Assembly (NCBI GenBank): GCA_021777555.1
Contig: JAJYDK010000011.1
Coordinates: 1-64,000 of the forward strand
Direction of reading: 5' to 3'
DNA from: Pseudomonadota bacterium
GTDB lineage: Bacteria > Pseudomonadota > Gammaproteobacteria > Steroidobacterales > Steroidobacteraceae
Length of the DNA stretch: 64,000 nt
Shown here: positions 55,540-64,000 of the stretch, in pieces
Layout: each line of letters opens with the position of its first letter
Numbering within the stretch: the stretch's first letter is position 1
Program-made: the position numbers and the translations under genes
The notes under the pieces: generated by a model
What the model was told of the DNA's origin: nothing
What the model saw: only the letters and a program-made list of their open reading frames with translations
Databases searched by the model: none

Positions 55540-56600
55540 GGGCGCCCCGTCCCGCCCCCGCCCCGTGCGGCATTGCCCCTGGCTGCCGCCCCGCACCCGG
55601 GCGCCGCACCAGGCGAGCGCAGATCAATGCTCACCGTCGCCGGCATGCCGAGCCGAAGCTCATCACGGGGATCACAGACGTAGACCCGCAATTGATACAC
55701 CAGCGCGGTGCGCAGCTCGGTGGTCTCGACCGTCTTCGGTGTGAATTCCGCGGTGGGCGACAAGTAACCGACCCAACCGTGATAGACATGCCCGGGATAG
55801 CTGTCCGTCGTCACGGTGGCGGCGAGGCCGAGGCGCACCCGTCCGAGATCCCGCTCCGACACGTAGGCTCGCACCCAGATCGGGCTCGGCAGTGCGATCG
55901 TCAGGACGGGGGTGGCCGTGGAGGCCATGTCGCCGGGCTCGAGAATGCGGGCCTCGACCACGCCCTCTCTCGCGGCATAGAGTCTGGTGTCGTGCACTTC
56001 CCGGCGGGCGAGCGCCACCGCGGCCAGTGAAGCCTGGTACGCCGCGCGGGCCGCGGCGATATCCTCGACCCGCGGACCCATGACGGCGAGCAGGTAGTTC
56101 TGCCTCGCCGCCTGATATTGATGCTGCGCGGAATCGTAGGCTGCTCTCGCCTCATCGAGCGCCTGCTGTGAGACGGCGTGGGTGAGGATGAGCCGGGCGT
56201 TCCTTCGATAGATGATCCCGTTCACGCGCGCGGTGGTGCGCAACGCCCGCATCGTCGCTCTCGAGGCCGCGATCTCCTCAGGGCGCGAGCCGGCGCGCAG
56301 TCTGGCGAGAACTTCCTTCTGGTTGTCCATCACGCCGATCGCCTGCGCGAGCGCCGCGTTGTAGCGCGTATCATCGAGCGTGGCCAGCAATTGGCCGCGC
56401 TTCACTACTGAGCCTTCCTGCACATCGATCGAGGTGATGCGTCCGCTGTCATTGAACGCGGGGAGCGCCTCGCGGATGTCGACATCGCCGTACAGCACCA
56501 GAGTGCCGGCCGCGCCGGATTCGCGGTGCAGCCACGCATAAAGTCCCAGTGCGAGCGCTACGATCAGCGCCACGATGACGACGACACGTTTTCTGGACAT
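55536..56600 (-). CDS. HlyD-family membrane-fusion protein (YhiI-like)
   Basis: 354 residues from the Met at 56598-56600, which precedes a transmembrane anchor (VVVIVALIVALALGLYAW). Then come a lipoyl half-motif (ITSIDVQEGSVVKRGQLLAT), a long helical hairpin (about 85-195), a second half (LYAAREGVVEARILEPGD) and a beta domain. It is the first gene of the four-gene export operon, bridging the inner-membrane complex to an outer-membrane channel encoded elsewhere, such as TolC. Confidence 0.88.
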   Translation of the reverse strand: MSRKRVVVIVALIVALALGLYAWLHRESGAAGTLVLYGDVDIREALPAFNDSGRITSIDVQEGSVVKRGQLLATLDDTRYNAALAQAIGVMDNQKEVLARLRAGSRPEEIAASRATMRALRTTARVNGIIYRRNARLILTHAVSQQALDEARAAYDSAQHQYQAARQNYLLAVMGPRVEDIAAARAAYQASLAAVALARREVHDTRLYAAREGVVEARILEPGDMASTATPVLTIALPSPIWVRAYVSERDLGRVRLGLAATVTTDSYPGHVYHGWVGYLSPTAEFTPKTVETTELRTALVYQLRVYVCDPRDELRLGMPATVSIDLRSPGAAPGCGAAARGNAARGGGGTGRP

Positions 56601-56770
56601 CACCCGGCCAATCGCGCGCTGGCTCCGTGTGGCGGCGGATCGGTCCGCCACGCTGGCGCGCCCAGTGTCATTTCGCGCCCGGCGATCCTCTCGGGCCATA
56701 CGTACTTCTGCCTAACACCGCGCGGCTTTCCGACCCCGGACGAGGTGCTCACCCGCCACGAACGCTCCCT

Positions 56771-57100
56771 TCAGCGGCCTGCGCGCCGCTCTCTGATCGG
56801 CAGCGTGCCGGAGGTGATCTGCCACCACATGACCCAGTCGCCCGCCAGACTGTACCAGGGCTGACGGAAGGTGGCGGGCCGGTTCTTCTCAAACACGAGA
56901 TGTCCGAGCCAGGCGAAGCCGTACCCGGCGATCGGGGCGCCGAGGAGCACCACCGGGCGCCGCAGTAGGAGGGCGGCGGGCACGATGAGCAGGACCACCC
57001 AACCGCCCATGTAGTGCAGCAGCCGGCAGACCGGATGGCGATGCTCACCCAGGTAGTACGGATAGAAGCGTGCGAACGGACGAATGCGCTCGGCGGTCAT
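56771..57100 (-). CDS. DUF962 (Mpo1-like) membrane protein
   Basis: 109 residues from the Met at 57098-57100. The Mpo1 pattern is present: FYPYYLGEHRHPVCRLLHYM near the start, two or three helices, then YGFAWLGHLVFEKNRPATF and a C-terminal GDWVMWWQ. The yeast homologue is a Fe(II) dioxygenase in fatty-acid alpha-oxidation, and the His residues (EHRHP and GH) here could bind iron. The divergent NnrU-like gene starts 74 bp away. Confidence 0.82.
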   Translation of the reverse strand: MTAERIRPFARFYPYYLGEHRHPVCRLLHYMGGWVVLLIVPAALLLRRPVVLLGAPIAGYGFAWLGHLVFEKNRPATFRQPWYSLAGDWVMWWQITSGTLPIRERRAGR

Positions 57101-57174
57101 GGGATGAGTCTCCCCTCCCCCTCTGCGCACATTATAAACTGCGCGCATCGGCACCATCGCTCGGGGAGAGGAAC

Positions 57175-57852
57175 ATGCGGAACCTGCTCGCGGCGTGCGG
57201 CTTTTTTCTGCTGATTCACTTCGGCGTTTCCGGGACCCGCCTGCGCGATTCGCTGGTGAGGCGCCTCGGGGAGAAGCCCTACCGGGGTCTCTTCTCGCTC
57301 GCCTCGCTCGGGGGCATGGCCTGGCTCATCGCCGCGTACCGCGAGGCGCCCTACATCGCGACCTGGGGACAATGGCTCGCCTTCCGGCCGGCCGCCTACG
57401 GACTGGTCTTCGTCGCGTTTCTCTTCGCCGTCATCGGCCTGCTCACCCCGAGTCCGACTCAGGTCGGCATGGAGTCCCGTCTCGACCCCGCAGGGGCCCG
57501 CGGCATGACGCGCATCACCCGTCATCCGTTCCTCTGGGGCGTCGCGCTGTGGTCCGCCACACACCTGCTGGTCAACGGGGATGTCGCCTCGCTGGTGCTG
57601 TTCGGGTCATTTCTGGTGCTGGCGCTCGGCGGCACGGTGTCGATCGACGCCAAGCGGCGCCGCCGCTACGGCGGCACGTGGCGGGCCTTCGCCGCGGCCA
57701 CCTCGAATGTCCCATTCGCCGCGCTGCGGCGCGGCTCGAACCGCCTGGCGCCGGCACTCGCGCAGATCGGGCTCTGGCGACCGCTCATGGCGATCGCGCT
57801 CTTCGCCATCGCGTTCTATCTTCACGGCCGCCTGGGCCACCCTCTGCACTAG
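57175..57852 (+). CDS. NnrU-family membrane protein
   Basis: 225 residues from the ATG at 57175 (GGGGAGAGG ribosome site). About six helices and the conserved family loop TRHPFLWGVALWSATHLLVN match NnrU, described near denitrification genes and probably a carotenoid- or isoprenoid-type methyl-/isomerase-like fold (related to NnrU/15-cis-zeta-carotene isomerase). No nitric-oxide genes adjoin, so the role is open. The last helix (LFAIAFYLHGRLGH) ends the chain. Confidence 0.82.
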   Translation: MRNLLAACGFFLLIHFGVSGTRLRDSLVRRLGEKPYRGLFSLASLGGMAWLIAAYREAPYIATWGQWLAFRPAAYGLVFVAFLFAVIGLLTPSPTQVGMESRLDPAGARGMTRITRHPFLWGVALWSATHLLVNGDVASLVLFGSFLVLALGGTVSIDAKRRRRYGGTWRAFAAATSNVPFAALRRGSNRLAPALAQIGLWRPLMAIALFAIAFYLHGRLGHPLH

Positions 57853-57913
57853 GGCGAGGCCCCGCTCCCTACAGGCCCCTCCGTCAGGACCCGGCCATGC
57901 GGGAACGGTGGTC

Positions 57914-57942
57914 CTGAAACATTACTGCAACATATCTGAAAC
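57914..57942 (+). promoter_or_regulatory. Pho-box-like direct repeats
   Basis: Three 7-mers spaced at exactly 11 bp: CTGAAAC (57914), CTGCAAC (57925) and CTGAAAC (57936), separated by AT-rich 4-mers. PhoB sites are 7-mers CTGTNAN at 11-bp pitch. The last repeat ends 87 bp upstream of the receptor start codon. The third base pair differs from the best consensus, so PhoB control is inferred. Confidence 0.6.
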
Positions 57943-58029
57943 GGGACCGTAATCGTCGGTCGCTACCGTGCGCCACGTCAGACGCGGCCATTTCCGCGTG
58001 CAACAAAAAAACCTCAGAGGTAGCGCACG

Positions 58030-60498
58030 ATGACTATTTCCCTGCAATGCCGAGTGTCGAAAGGCACACGAATCGGCTTGACGGTCGCCTCGATCCTCAC
58101 CGCCGCGGCCGCCCAGGCGCGCCCCACTCCGACCCCGGTGCCCGCACCGGTGCCCGTGATGACGCTGCAGGAAGTCATCGTGACCGGTAAGGAACTGCAG
58201 CTCAAGAGTCTGAAGCAGAAATCGATCTACGAGTCCGCCTACGGCGACAAGGCGCTCGATCGCCAGCAGCTGAAGTCCGCCGGCGTCGTCGGGGGTGCCG
58301 CGGCTGCGTTGTCGTTTGCCCCGGGCGTCACCATTTCGGGCTACGGACAGACGGGCGGAACCAAGGCCACGATCAGCATCAACGGCATCAGCCAGGGCTG
58401 GACCGGAGTATCCCCCGGATCCGTCGACAACGGCAGCCTTGCCGTCAGCTTCGATGGCATACCGATGTCCAATGCCGTCACCGGCTTGTGGGAAACACCC
58501 GAGATCCCGCAGACCGCACTTCTTCAGGGTGCGCGCATCACCTACGGGCCGGGCGACGCCGCGGACCGCTGGTACAACAACATTGGCGGCGCAGTCAACT
58601 TCGTGCCCGTGCAGCCCTCGAGCAAGTCCAGTGGCTACGTGCAGCTCACCGGCGGCAGCTTCAGCACCGAGAACGCGGATGTCATCCTGCAGACGGGCAA
58701 GATCGACGGCTGGGAAACGGTGATCGCGGGCGGCGGCGGCCGCTCGAACAGCTTCCGCACCGCTCCCGACGGCTTCGCCTGGCCAAGCCGCAACTACGCC
58801 GGCTTCCTCAAGACCCGCAAGGTGTTCAGCAAGGGCGACGTGAGCTTTGGCGCCTATCTCGGCGGCGGCCACGGCTGGCGGCCCACCCCGATTCCGGTAA
58901 GTCCCGTGCCCGGGCTGAGTGTCAATGGGGCGGGTCAGCCCGGCCCGCTGCTCAGCGAGCAGACCACCGGCTACTACAGCACCGTCAACGAGAATGTCTG
59001 GGAGAAGAATGACTTCAACCGGGCCTGGCTGGTATACGCCCGCCAGAACATCCGGCTCGACACCCGCGTCACACTGCACAACCAGCTCTGGTACCGGCGC
59101 GGCGACCGTCTCCACAAGCACTATAACGACTTCGGCGGCGGCACCCCGACCAATCTGTACGAACACAACAATCCGTTCTCCACCCAGTACGGCGACAAGA
59201 TCTGGAGTGACATCTACCTGCCGTACAACCAGGTCGGTGTCGGCGGCTATTTCATCAATGCCGTCTACAACTCGCAGAATTCGTTCTACAACCCCGCGGT
59301 CTGCGCCACGACCACCAGCCAGATCACCTACGGCATCGGCAACGTCATTCCCGCCGGCACCACCGTCTGCGGCTCGGCCCAGGTTCCGAACGACAACCAT
59401 CGGAGCAACTACTGGCACGTCACCGACCTCGCGGCCTTCATTCAGGATGCGTTCACGCCGATCGCAAGCCTGACGATCACACCGGGAATCCGCGCCGTGA
59501 GCTTCCATACGGATTACTATCCGTACGGCGGCACGTATTTCGCTGAAGCCAATGCCCTCGGCACCCCGACCACCACGGACGGATACACGCAGAATCCGAC
59601 CGGAGCGGGACTGTTCGGCGGCGTCGACCAGGGCCGCCTCCCCGCCACCCAGACCAACTTCGACAAGACCGAGCCGTCGGTCGCCGCCCGCTGGCAGGCG
59701 CTGCACTGGCTGGCCGTCTACGGCAACTGGTCCACGGCCTATCGCCTGCCGACGGTCGGTGGCGGCGGCGGCCTGTATCAGAAGACGCCGGCCGTCGGCA
59801 ACCTCCTGGAGAAGGGCGTCGAGTACCAGTTTGGCGGCAAGGCCTTCTGGCCGCAGATCGGCTCCTTCAGCAAGGTGCTGATCAACGTCAACTATTACCA
59901 CCTGGACTTCAGCAATCAGTTCATCGGCGTAAGTCTCGCCAACGGCGTGTTCAAGGGCCTCGGCCAGGGCGAATCGATCTATCACGGCGTGAACGTCTCG
60001 GCGGAAGCCAACCTGGGCACCCTTAAGATGTTCACCAACCTGAACGTCGAGAAGGCGTACTTCAGCAACTACTCGTTCCAGGGAACGGACTACTCCGGGC
60101 TTCCCGTGGTCAACACGCCGGACAAGACGTTCAACATCGGCGCGTACTGGACTCATACCATTGCCGGAGGAATCGGACTGAAGCCCCGCGCGTGGTACCA
60201 GTACGTCGGCGCCCAGCATGTGTTCGATAACTTCAACGGCGCCCCGAGCACGGAGGAGATCCCCTCTTACGGAGTGCTGAACCTCGCTCTTGCGGCGACA
60301 CTGCCCTCCTCGTGGTACGCAAGCGCGGTGAAGTCCGTGAAGCTCAAACTCGAAGTCATGAACGCGCTCGACCGCAAGTACAACCAGTTCGGGTATATCT
60401 CCGCGGGCGGCCTGTACCAGACCGGCGCCTCGGATTACCTGGTCGTCTATCCGGGCGCCCCGCGCGCGGTCTATGGCACGATCTCGGTGAGGTTCTGA
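58030..60498 (+). CDS. TonB-dependent receptor
   Basis: 822 residues: signal peptide (ASILTAAAAQARP), Pro-rich linker (PTPTPVPAPVPVMT), TonB box LQEVIVTG, plug domain (about 60-190; SISINGIS-type and YNNIGGAVNFVP motifs), barrel with many Tyr/Asn strands, C-terminal Phe (GTISVRF). No Ser/Thr-kinase or sigma-factor genes accompany it. The Pho-box-like repeats suggest import of a phosphorus compound such as phytate or a phosphonate complex; alternatively iron chelates. AGAGG precedes the ATG by 8 bp. Confidence 0.92.
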   Translation: MTISLQCRVSKGTRIGLTVASILTAAAAQARPTPTPVPAPVPVMTLQEVIVTGKELQLKSLKQKSIYESAYGDKALDRQQLKSAGVVGGAAAALSFAPGVTISGYGQTGGTKATISINGISQGWTGVSPGSVDNGSLAVSFDGIPMSNAVTGLWETPEIPQTALLQGARITYGPGDAADRWYNNIGGAVNFVPVQPSSKSSGYVQLTGGSFSTENADVILQTGKIDGWETVIAGGGGRSNSFRTAPDGFAWPSRNYAGFLKTRKVFSKGDVSFGAYLGGGHGWRPTPIPVSPVPGLSVNGAGQPGPLLSEQTTGYYSTVNENVWEKNDFNRAWLVYARQNIRLDTRVTLHNQLWYRRGDRLHKHYNDFGGGTPTNLYEHNNPFSTQYGDKIWSDIYLPYNQVGVGGYFINAVYNSQNSFYNPAVCATTTSQITYGIGNVIPAGTTVCGSAQVPNDNHRSNYWHVTDLAAFIQDAFTPIASLTITPGIRAVSFHTDYYPYGGTYFAEANALGTPTTTDGYTQNPTGAGLFGGVDQGRLPATQTNFDKTEPSVAARWQALHWLAVYGNWSTAYRLPTVGGGGGLYQKTPAVGNLLEKGVEYQFGGKAFWPQIGSFSKVLINVNYYHLDFSNQFIGVSLANGVFKGLGQGESIYHGVNVSAEANLGTLKMFTNLNVEKAYFSNYSFQGTDYSGLPVVNTPDKTFNIGAYWTHTIAGGIGLKPRAWYQYVGAQHVFDNFNGAPSTEEIPSYGVLNLALAATLPSSWYASAVKSVKLKLEVMNALDRKYNQFGYISAGGLYQTGASDYLVVYPGAPRAVYGTISVRF

Positions 60499-60515
60499 GG
60501 CTGCTCTGAGCGGTT

Positions 60516-60557
60516 CCCCGTCCCGTGACGCGCCGGGTTGCGCGGCGCGGGACGGGG
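60516..60557. terminator. Long hairpin between convergent genes
   Basis: A perfect 10-bp outer stem (CCCCGTCCCG / CGGGACGGGG) encloses a GC-rich 22-base loop which can itself pair. It separates the TonB receptor and the convergent TIR-like gene. There is no T-run. Confidence 0.5.
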
Positions 60558-60606
60558 GCCAGGGACTGAGGCGCCAGGGAGGTGCGGGGAACGGCCCGGA
60601 CGGCCG

Positions 60607-61059
60607 TCAGTCGAGCTTGAACTCGATGGTGTCCCAGCGCGTCGTGTCCTCGTGCCGGGCCTGTCGGCGGATGGCGTCGATGAGGGCCCGCTCGTCCCAC
60701 TCGACCACCTCATCGGCCAGGTCCTGCAGCACCTTGGGCACCCCTTTGCCGGAGCCGAAGGGCTTCAGCAGCACCACCGGCTTCTGGCTCGTGCGGGCGT
60801 AGAGGATCTCGAAGGTGATGAGGTCCTGGTCCCGCTCGAACAGGCTCGAGAGCGCGACAACCGCCTCCGCGGGGGCGATCTGCGCCCGCAGCTCCTGCTT
60901 CTGGGCCTCCCGGTCGCCTTCGGGCCGCCGCTCCGGTGCGCTCAAGTTCTTGTAAAAGAAATTCCGCGAGCTCTCGAGGTACTCGAATACCCGCAGATAG
61001 TCATCGCCCGCCTCCCACAGATGGGTGATGAAGAGCCGGATGGGATTGGCCTGCGACAT
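60607..61059 (-). CDS. TIR-like (DUF1863/MTH538, ThsB-type) protein
   Basis: 150 residues: IRLFITHLWEAGDDYLRVFE begins the first strand and helix, RNFFYKNLS matches the W/F-rich second helix of the MTH538 TIR-like group, and QIAPAEAVVALSSLFERDQD and KPVVLLKPFG are further core strands. The fold binds nucleotides; ThsB members produce cyclic ADP-ribose-type signals in Thoeris defence. No ThsA-like SIR2 or other effector gene is near, so a defence role is unproven. It is divergent from the EEP gene (127 bp). Confidence 0.68.
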   Translation of the reverse strand: MSQANPIRLFITHLWEAGDDYLRVFEYLESSRNFFYKNLSAPERRPEGDREAQKQELRAQIAPAEAVVALSSLFERDQDLITFEILYARTSQKPVVLLKPFGSGKGVPKVLQDLADEVVEWDERALIDAIRRQARHEDTTRWDTIEFKLD

Positions 61060-61185
61060 GTTCTTCAGAATTCTCCAGCTGCCCCGAGGCGTCGTGGAAG
61101 TGTCTCATAAGCGCCCGCCGCGCCCAAGTGTGGACATCCCCCGTGTCTCGGGGGCTGCAATTGCATAAAATGCTCCCTTTACCGC

Positions 61186-61968
61186 TTGGAGCGCTCGAGG
61201 CCGGTGCGTCTGGTCGTCTACAACATTCGCTACGCCACCGGCACAGGTCCGGCCTTTCATCTGCCCGTGCCCGGGGCCGGGTACCTGCGCAGCAATCCGC
61301 GGGTGCTCGATGGCATTACGGCCTTCCTGAGAGCCGAGAACCCCGACGTGGTCGGGCTCATCGAGGTCGACAGTGGCTCGGTCCGCACCGGCATGGTCAA
61401 TCAGGCCGAGCACATCGCCGCCGAGCTCGGGCACTACTCGACCTTCCAGTGCAAATACGGGACGAGCTCGGTCAATACGCTGCTGCCCATCGTGCGCAAG
61501 CAGGGCAATGCGCTGCTCTCGGCCCCGCACGTGCACGGCGAGCGCTTTCATTACTTCGACACCGGCATCAAGCGGCTCATCATCGAGCTCGAGCTCGATG
61601 ATGTGTGCGTATTCCTGGTGCACCTGTCGCTGAAATTCCGCCACCGGCAGTACCAGCTGCGCTCGCTCCACGACCTGATCGTCAAGACCCGCAAGCCGGT
61701 GATCGTGGCCGGTGACTTCAACACGTTCTGGGGCACGCACGAGATCTTCCTCTTCATGCGCGCCGCGGGCCTGCGCAGCGCCAATTCCGCGGGGCTGCCG
61801 TCGTTTCCGGCCCGCTCCCCGCGCATCGAGCTCGACTTCGTCCTGCTGAGCGAGGGGATCGAGGTCACCGATTTCCGGGTTCCGGACGTGCGTTTCTCCG
61901 ACCACCGCCCGCTGGTATGCGATTTCCACGTCCGGCCGGCCGAGGCAACACAGCCGGCGGCCGCCTGA
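61186..61968 (+). CDS. Endonuclease/exonuclease/phosphatase-family protein
   Basis: 260 residues with EEP-fold signatures: VRLVVYNIRYAT (strand 1, Asn), VVGLIEVDSGS (metal-binding Glu), VIVAGDFNTFWG (catalytic Asp and Asn), and RFSDHRPLVCDF (catalytic Asp-His). The enzyme could act on DNA or RNA, sphingomyelin or inositol phosphates; family motifs alone do not tell. A TTG at 61186 or a GTG at 61204 is the start; neither has a strong ribosome site. It precedes the FadJ-like gene by 26 bp. Confidence 0.85.
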   Translation: MERSRPVRLVVYNIRYATGTGPAFHLPVPGAGYLRSNPRVLDGITAFLRAENPDVVGLIEVDSGSVRTGMVNQAEHIAAELGHYSTFQCKYGTSSVNTLLPIVRKQGNALLSAPHVHGERFHYFDTGIKRLIIELELDDVCVFLVHLSLKFRHRQYQLRSLHDLIVKTRKPVIVAGDFNTFWGTHEIFLFMRAAGLRSANSAGLPSFPARSPRIELDFVLLSEGIEVTDFRVPDVRFSDHRPLVCDFHVRPAEATQPAAA

Positions 61969-61994
61969 GGCCGCCTTCGGGGAGGAAACCCAGC

Positions 61995-64000
61995 ATGACG
62001 AGCGCTGCAAACTGGCGGGTGGAGCGGGATGCCGAGGACATCGTGTGGCTCTGGGCCGACCGGCAGGGCTCCTCGGCCAACGTCCTGGGGAGCGCCGAGC
62101 TCACCGAGCTCGATGGCCATCTCACGCGCATCCGGGCCTCCCGCCCGCGCGGCGTGGTGGTGCTCTCGGCCAAGAAGAGCGGCTTCATCGCCGGGGCGGA
62201 TATCAAGGAATTCACGGCGCTGAGCGGCGAGGAGAGCGGCTATCGCCTCATCCACGCCGGCCAGCAGGTCCTCGAGCAGCTCGAATCCCTCCCCTGCCCC
62301 ACGGTGGCGGCCCTGCACGGGTTCGCCCTGGGCGGGGGCCTCGAGCTCGCACTCGCCTGCCGGTACCGCGTTGCCGTGGGGGACGAGCGGCTCTCGCTCG
62401 GCCTGCCGGAAGTGCAGCTCGGCATCCACCCCGGATTCGGCGGCACCGTGCGCAGCGTGCGCCTCATTGGCGTGCGGGCGGCCATGGAGATGATGCTCAC
62501 GGGCAAACCCGTGCGCGCCGAGAAGGCGCTGCGGCTGGGGTTGGTCGATCGGCTGGTCGGGGAGTCGGAGCTCAAGGCCGCGGCCCGCGCCATCCTCCTC
62601 GAGGCCCCCGACCCGCATCGCCCGTCCCTCGGGGAGCGGCTGCTCAGCTGGCCCCTGGTGCGCTCGCTCGTGCAGCATTCGATCATCGCGCAAGTGGCCG
62701 ACAAGGCGCGCCCCGAGCACTATCCCGCCCCGTACGCCATCATCGATCTGTGGTCCCGATTCGGAGCCCATGGCGAGGCGGCCTTTGAAGCCGAGGCACG
62801 CTCCATCGCCCACCTGTTCACGACCGAGACCGCGCGCAACCTCATCCGCGTGTTCCTGCTGCAGGACCGGCTGAAGGGGCTCGGCGGCAAGACGCCAACC
62901 CCGCTCGAGCGGGTGCACGTGATCGGCGCCGGAGTGATGGGCGGGGACATCGCCGCCTGGGCCGCGCTGCGCGGCTGCACGGTGACGCTGCAGGACCGGG
63001 AAAGCGCCCTCATCGAGCCGGCTCTCGAGCGCGCTCGAACATTGTTCGGCAAGCGGCTGCGCGATCCCCAGAAGGCGGCGGCGGCGGCCGCGCGCCTGAG
63101 TGGCGATGTCGAGGGCACGGCCCTCGGGCAGGCGGATGTCGTGATCGAGGCGATCTTCGAGAACCTCGAGGCCAAACGCGCTCTGTTCACGGCCATCGAG
63201 CCGCGCCTGAAGCCCGGGGCGCTTCTCGCCACCAACACCTCGAGCATCGTGCTCGAGGCGCTCGCGCCGGCGCTCTTGAGACCGGAGCGCCTGTTGGGGC
63301 TGCATTTCTTCAATCCGGTGGCGCAGATGCCGCTCATCGAGATCGTGCACACCGGCTCGACGGACGAGCAGGCGCTGCGCGACGCCATCGCCTTCGCGCG
63401 CCGGCTCGACAAGCTCCCCCTGCCCTGCCGCAGCGCCCCCGGATTCATCGTCAACAGGGTGTTGATGCCCTACCTTCAGGAGGCAATGCTCGCGGCGCAG
63501 GAGGGGGTACCGCTCGAGGCGATCGACGCCACGGCGGAGCGCTTCGGCATGCCCCTCGGCCCGGTGGAGCTCGCCGATGTGGTCGGCCTCGATGTGCTCG
63601 AGCACGTGGGGGAGATCGTCGCCCGGGAGCTCGGCAGGCCCCTGCCCGATCTCACGCGGCTCCGTGAGCACATCGCGCTCGGCCAGCTCGGCCGCAAGAG
63701 CGGTGCCGGCTTCTACCCGTGGCGCGAGGGCAAGGCGGTCAAGGCCGAGGCGGCGCAGGCGCCGCACGATCTCACCGACCGGCTCATCCTCGTGTTGCTC
63801 AACGAGTGTGTTGCCTGTCTGCGCGAAGGCATCGCCGAGGATGCGGATCTGATCGATGCCGCGGTCATCTTCGGAACCGGCTTCGCGCCCTTTCGCGGTG
63901 GCCCGCTCGCCTACGCGCGCTCGCGCGGCGTGACGGCCGTGGTCGAGCGGCTCGGGGAGCTCGCAGTGCGTTACGGTGAGCGCTTTCAGCCCGATTCCGG
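61995..64000 (+). CDS. Multifunctional enoyl-CoA hydratase / 3-hydroxyacyl-CoA dehydrogenase (FadJ-like), 3' end outside window
   Basis: The frame is open from the ATG at 61995 (GGAGGAA site) to the end of the window, 668 codons, so the C-terminus is missing. The crotonase part (1-190) has SAKKSGFIAGADIKEF and the oxyanion-hole HGFALGGGLELALACR; the dehydrogenase part (about 305-600) has the NAD-binding VIGAGVMGGDIAAWAA, TNTSSI and catalytic LGLHFFNPVAQMPLIE. Family proteins have about 700 residues and run two steps of fatty-acid beta-oxidation. The usual partner FadI thiolase is not visible before the edge. Confidence 0.93.
   Translation, partial: MTSAANWRVERDAEDIVWLWADRQGSSANVLGSAELTELDGHLTRIRASRPRGVVVLSAKKSGFIAGADIKEFTALSGEESGYRLIHAGQQVLEQLESLPCPTVAALHGFALGGGLELALACRYRVAVGDERLSLGLPEVQLGIHPGFGGTVRSVRLIGVRAAMEMMLTGKPVRAEKALRLGLVDRLVGESELKAAARAILLEAPDPHRPSLGERLLSWPLVRSLVQHSIIAQVADKARPEHYPAPYAIIDLWSRFGAHGEAAFEAEARSIAHLFTTETARNLIRVFLLQDRLKGLGGKTPTPLERVHVIGAGVMGGDIAAWAALRGCTVTLQDRESALIEPALERARTLFGKRLRDPQKAAAAAARLSGDVEGTALGQADVVIEAIFENLEAKRALFTAIEPRLKPGALLATNTSSIVLEALAPALLRPERLLGLHFFNPVAQMPLIEIVHTGSTDEQALRDAIAFARRLDKLPLPCRSAPGFIVNRVLMPYLQEAMLAAQEGVPLEAIDATAERFGMPLGPVELADVVGLDVLEHVGEIVARELGRPLPDLTRLREHIALGQLGRKSGAGFYPWREGKAVKAEAAQAPHDLTDRLILVLLNECVACLREGIAEDADLIDAAVIFGTGFAPFRGGPLAYARSRGVTAVVERLGELAVRYGERFQPDS

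Noticed and set aside
57922-60219. A 765-codon open frame antisense to the second TonB receptor
   Set aside because: Long antisense frames are common in GC-rich genes; its translation is rich in Val, Asp and Arg with no motif, while the sense frame is a full receptor.
61551-63767. A 738-codon open frame antisense to the FadJ-like gene
   Set aside because: The sense frame has all crotonase and dehydrogenase motifs; the antisense reading is low-complexity.

Overview
The window is a GC-rich proteobacterial chromosome segment. Protein style (TonB-dependent receptors beside a flavin halogenase-like gene, HME/RND efflux, CUT1 sugar ABC transporter, RcnR/CsoR and BigR-type regulators) points to Gammaproteobacteria, possibly Xanthomonadales, Nevskiales or Steroidobacterales from a metal-rich or oxidatively stressful habitat; this is an inference from gene content only. 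No rRNA, tRNA or CRISPR array was found.

0-10.6 kb: end of an MFS transporter, then a divergent metal-efflux locus. A CnrY/CnrX/ECF-sigma (CnrH-like) sensing operon reads left and an outer-membrane factor, membrane-fusion protein and RND pump (CBA type) read right. Beyond it an IS630-family element separates a CusA-like C-terminal remnant from a truncated beta-propeller gene, marking a rearrangement point.

10.6-26.1 kb: a glycan-acquisition locus, all on the minus strand. One transcription unit encodes a large TonB-dependent receptor, a FAD-dependent tryptophan-halogenase-like protein, a GH144/glycoamylase-like hydrolase, an (alpha/alpha)6-type hydrolase and a GH39-like hydrolase. The second encodes a LacI-type repressor, a lipoprotein solute-binding protein, two permeases and an ATPase, with stop/start overlaps or 1-bp gaps throughout. 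A perfect 14-bp LacI-type palindrome lies over the lacI start region, and two near copies lie just after a near-consensus sigma70 promoter in front of the receptor, so the two units form a probable regulon. This is the best candidate for an undescribed system in the window.

26.5-33.1 kb: a decayed DUF2846 gene, a DUF4382 lipoprotein with a clear terminator, a stand-alone acetolactate-synthase-like enzyme, an octaheme cytochrome c, a decayed M42 peptidase and a Nudix hydrolase.

33.3-51.4 kb: a stress and detoxification island: two universal stress proteins, a sulfide/persulfide module (TauE, rhodanese, BigR-like ArsR, persulfide-dioxygenase-like MBL protein), an AhpD-like protein, an RcnR-like repressor with a P1B-ATPase, KatG with an OxyR-like site, an extra GroEL without GroES, a single-domain response regulator, UppP, a DUF4136 lipoprotein, a histidine-kinase-like protein lacking its H-box, a Crp/Fnr gene frameshifted by an 8-bp tandem duplication, and a BON-domain protein.

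51.5-64 kb: an HlyD/double-ATPase/ABC-2 export operon (RbbA-YhhJ type), a DUF962 protein, an NnrU-like protein, a second TonB-dependent receptor preceded by a Pho-box-like triple repeat, a TIR-like DUF1863 protein, an endonuclease/exonuclease/phosphatase protein and a FadJ-like multifunctional beta-oxidation enzyme cut by the window end.
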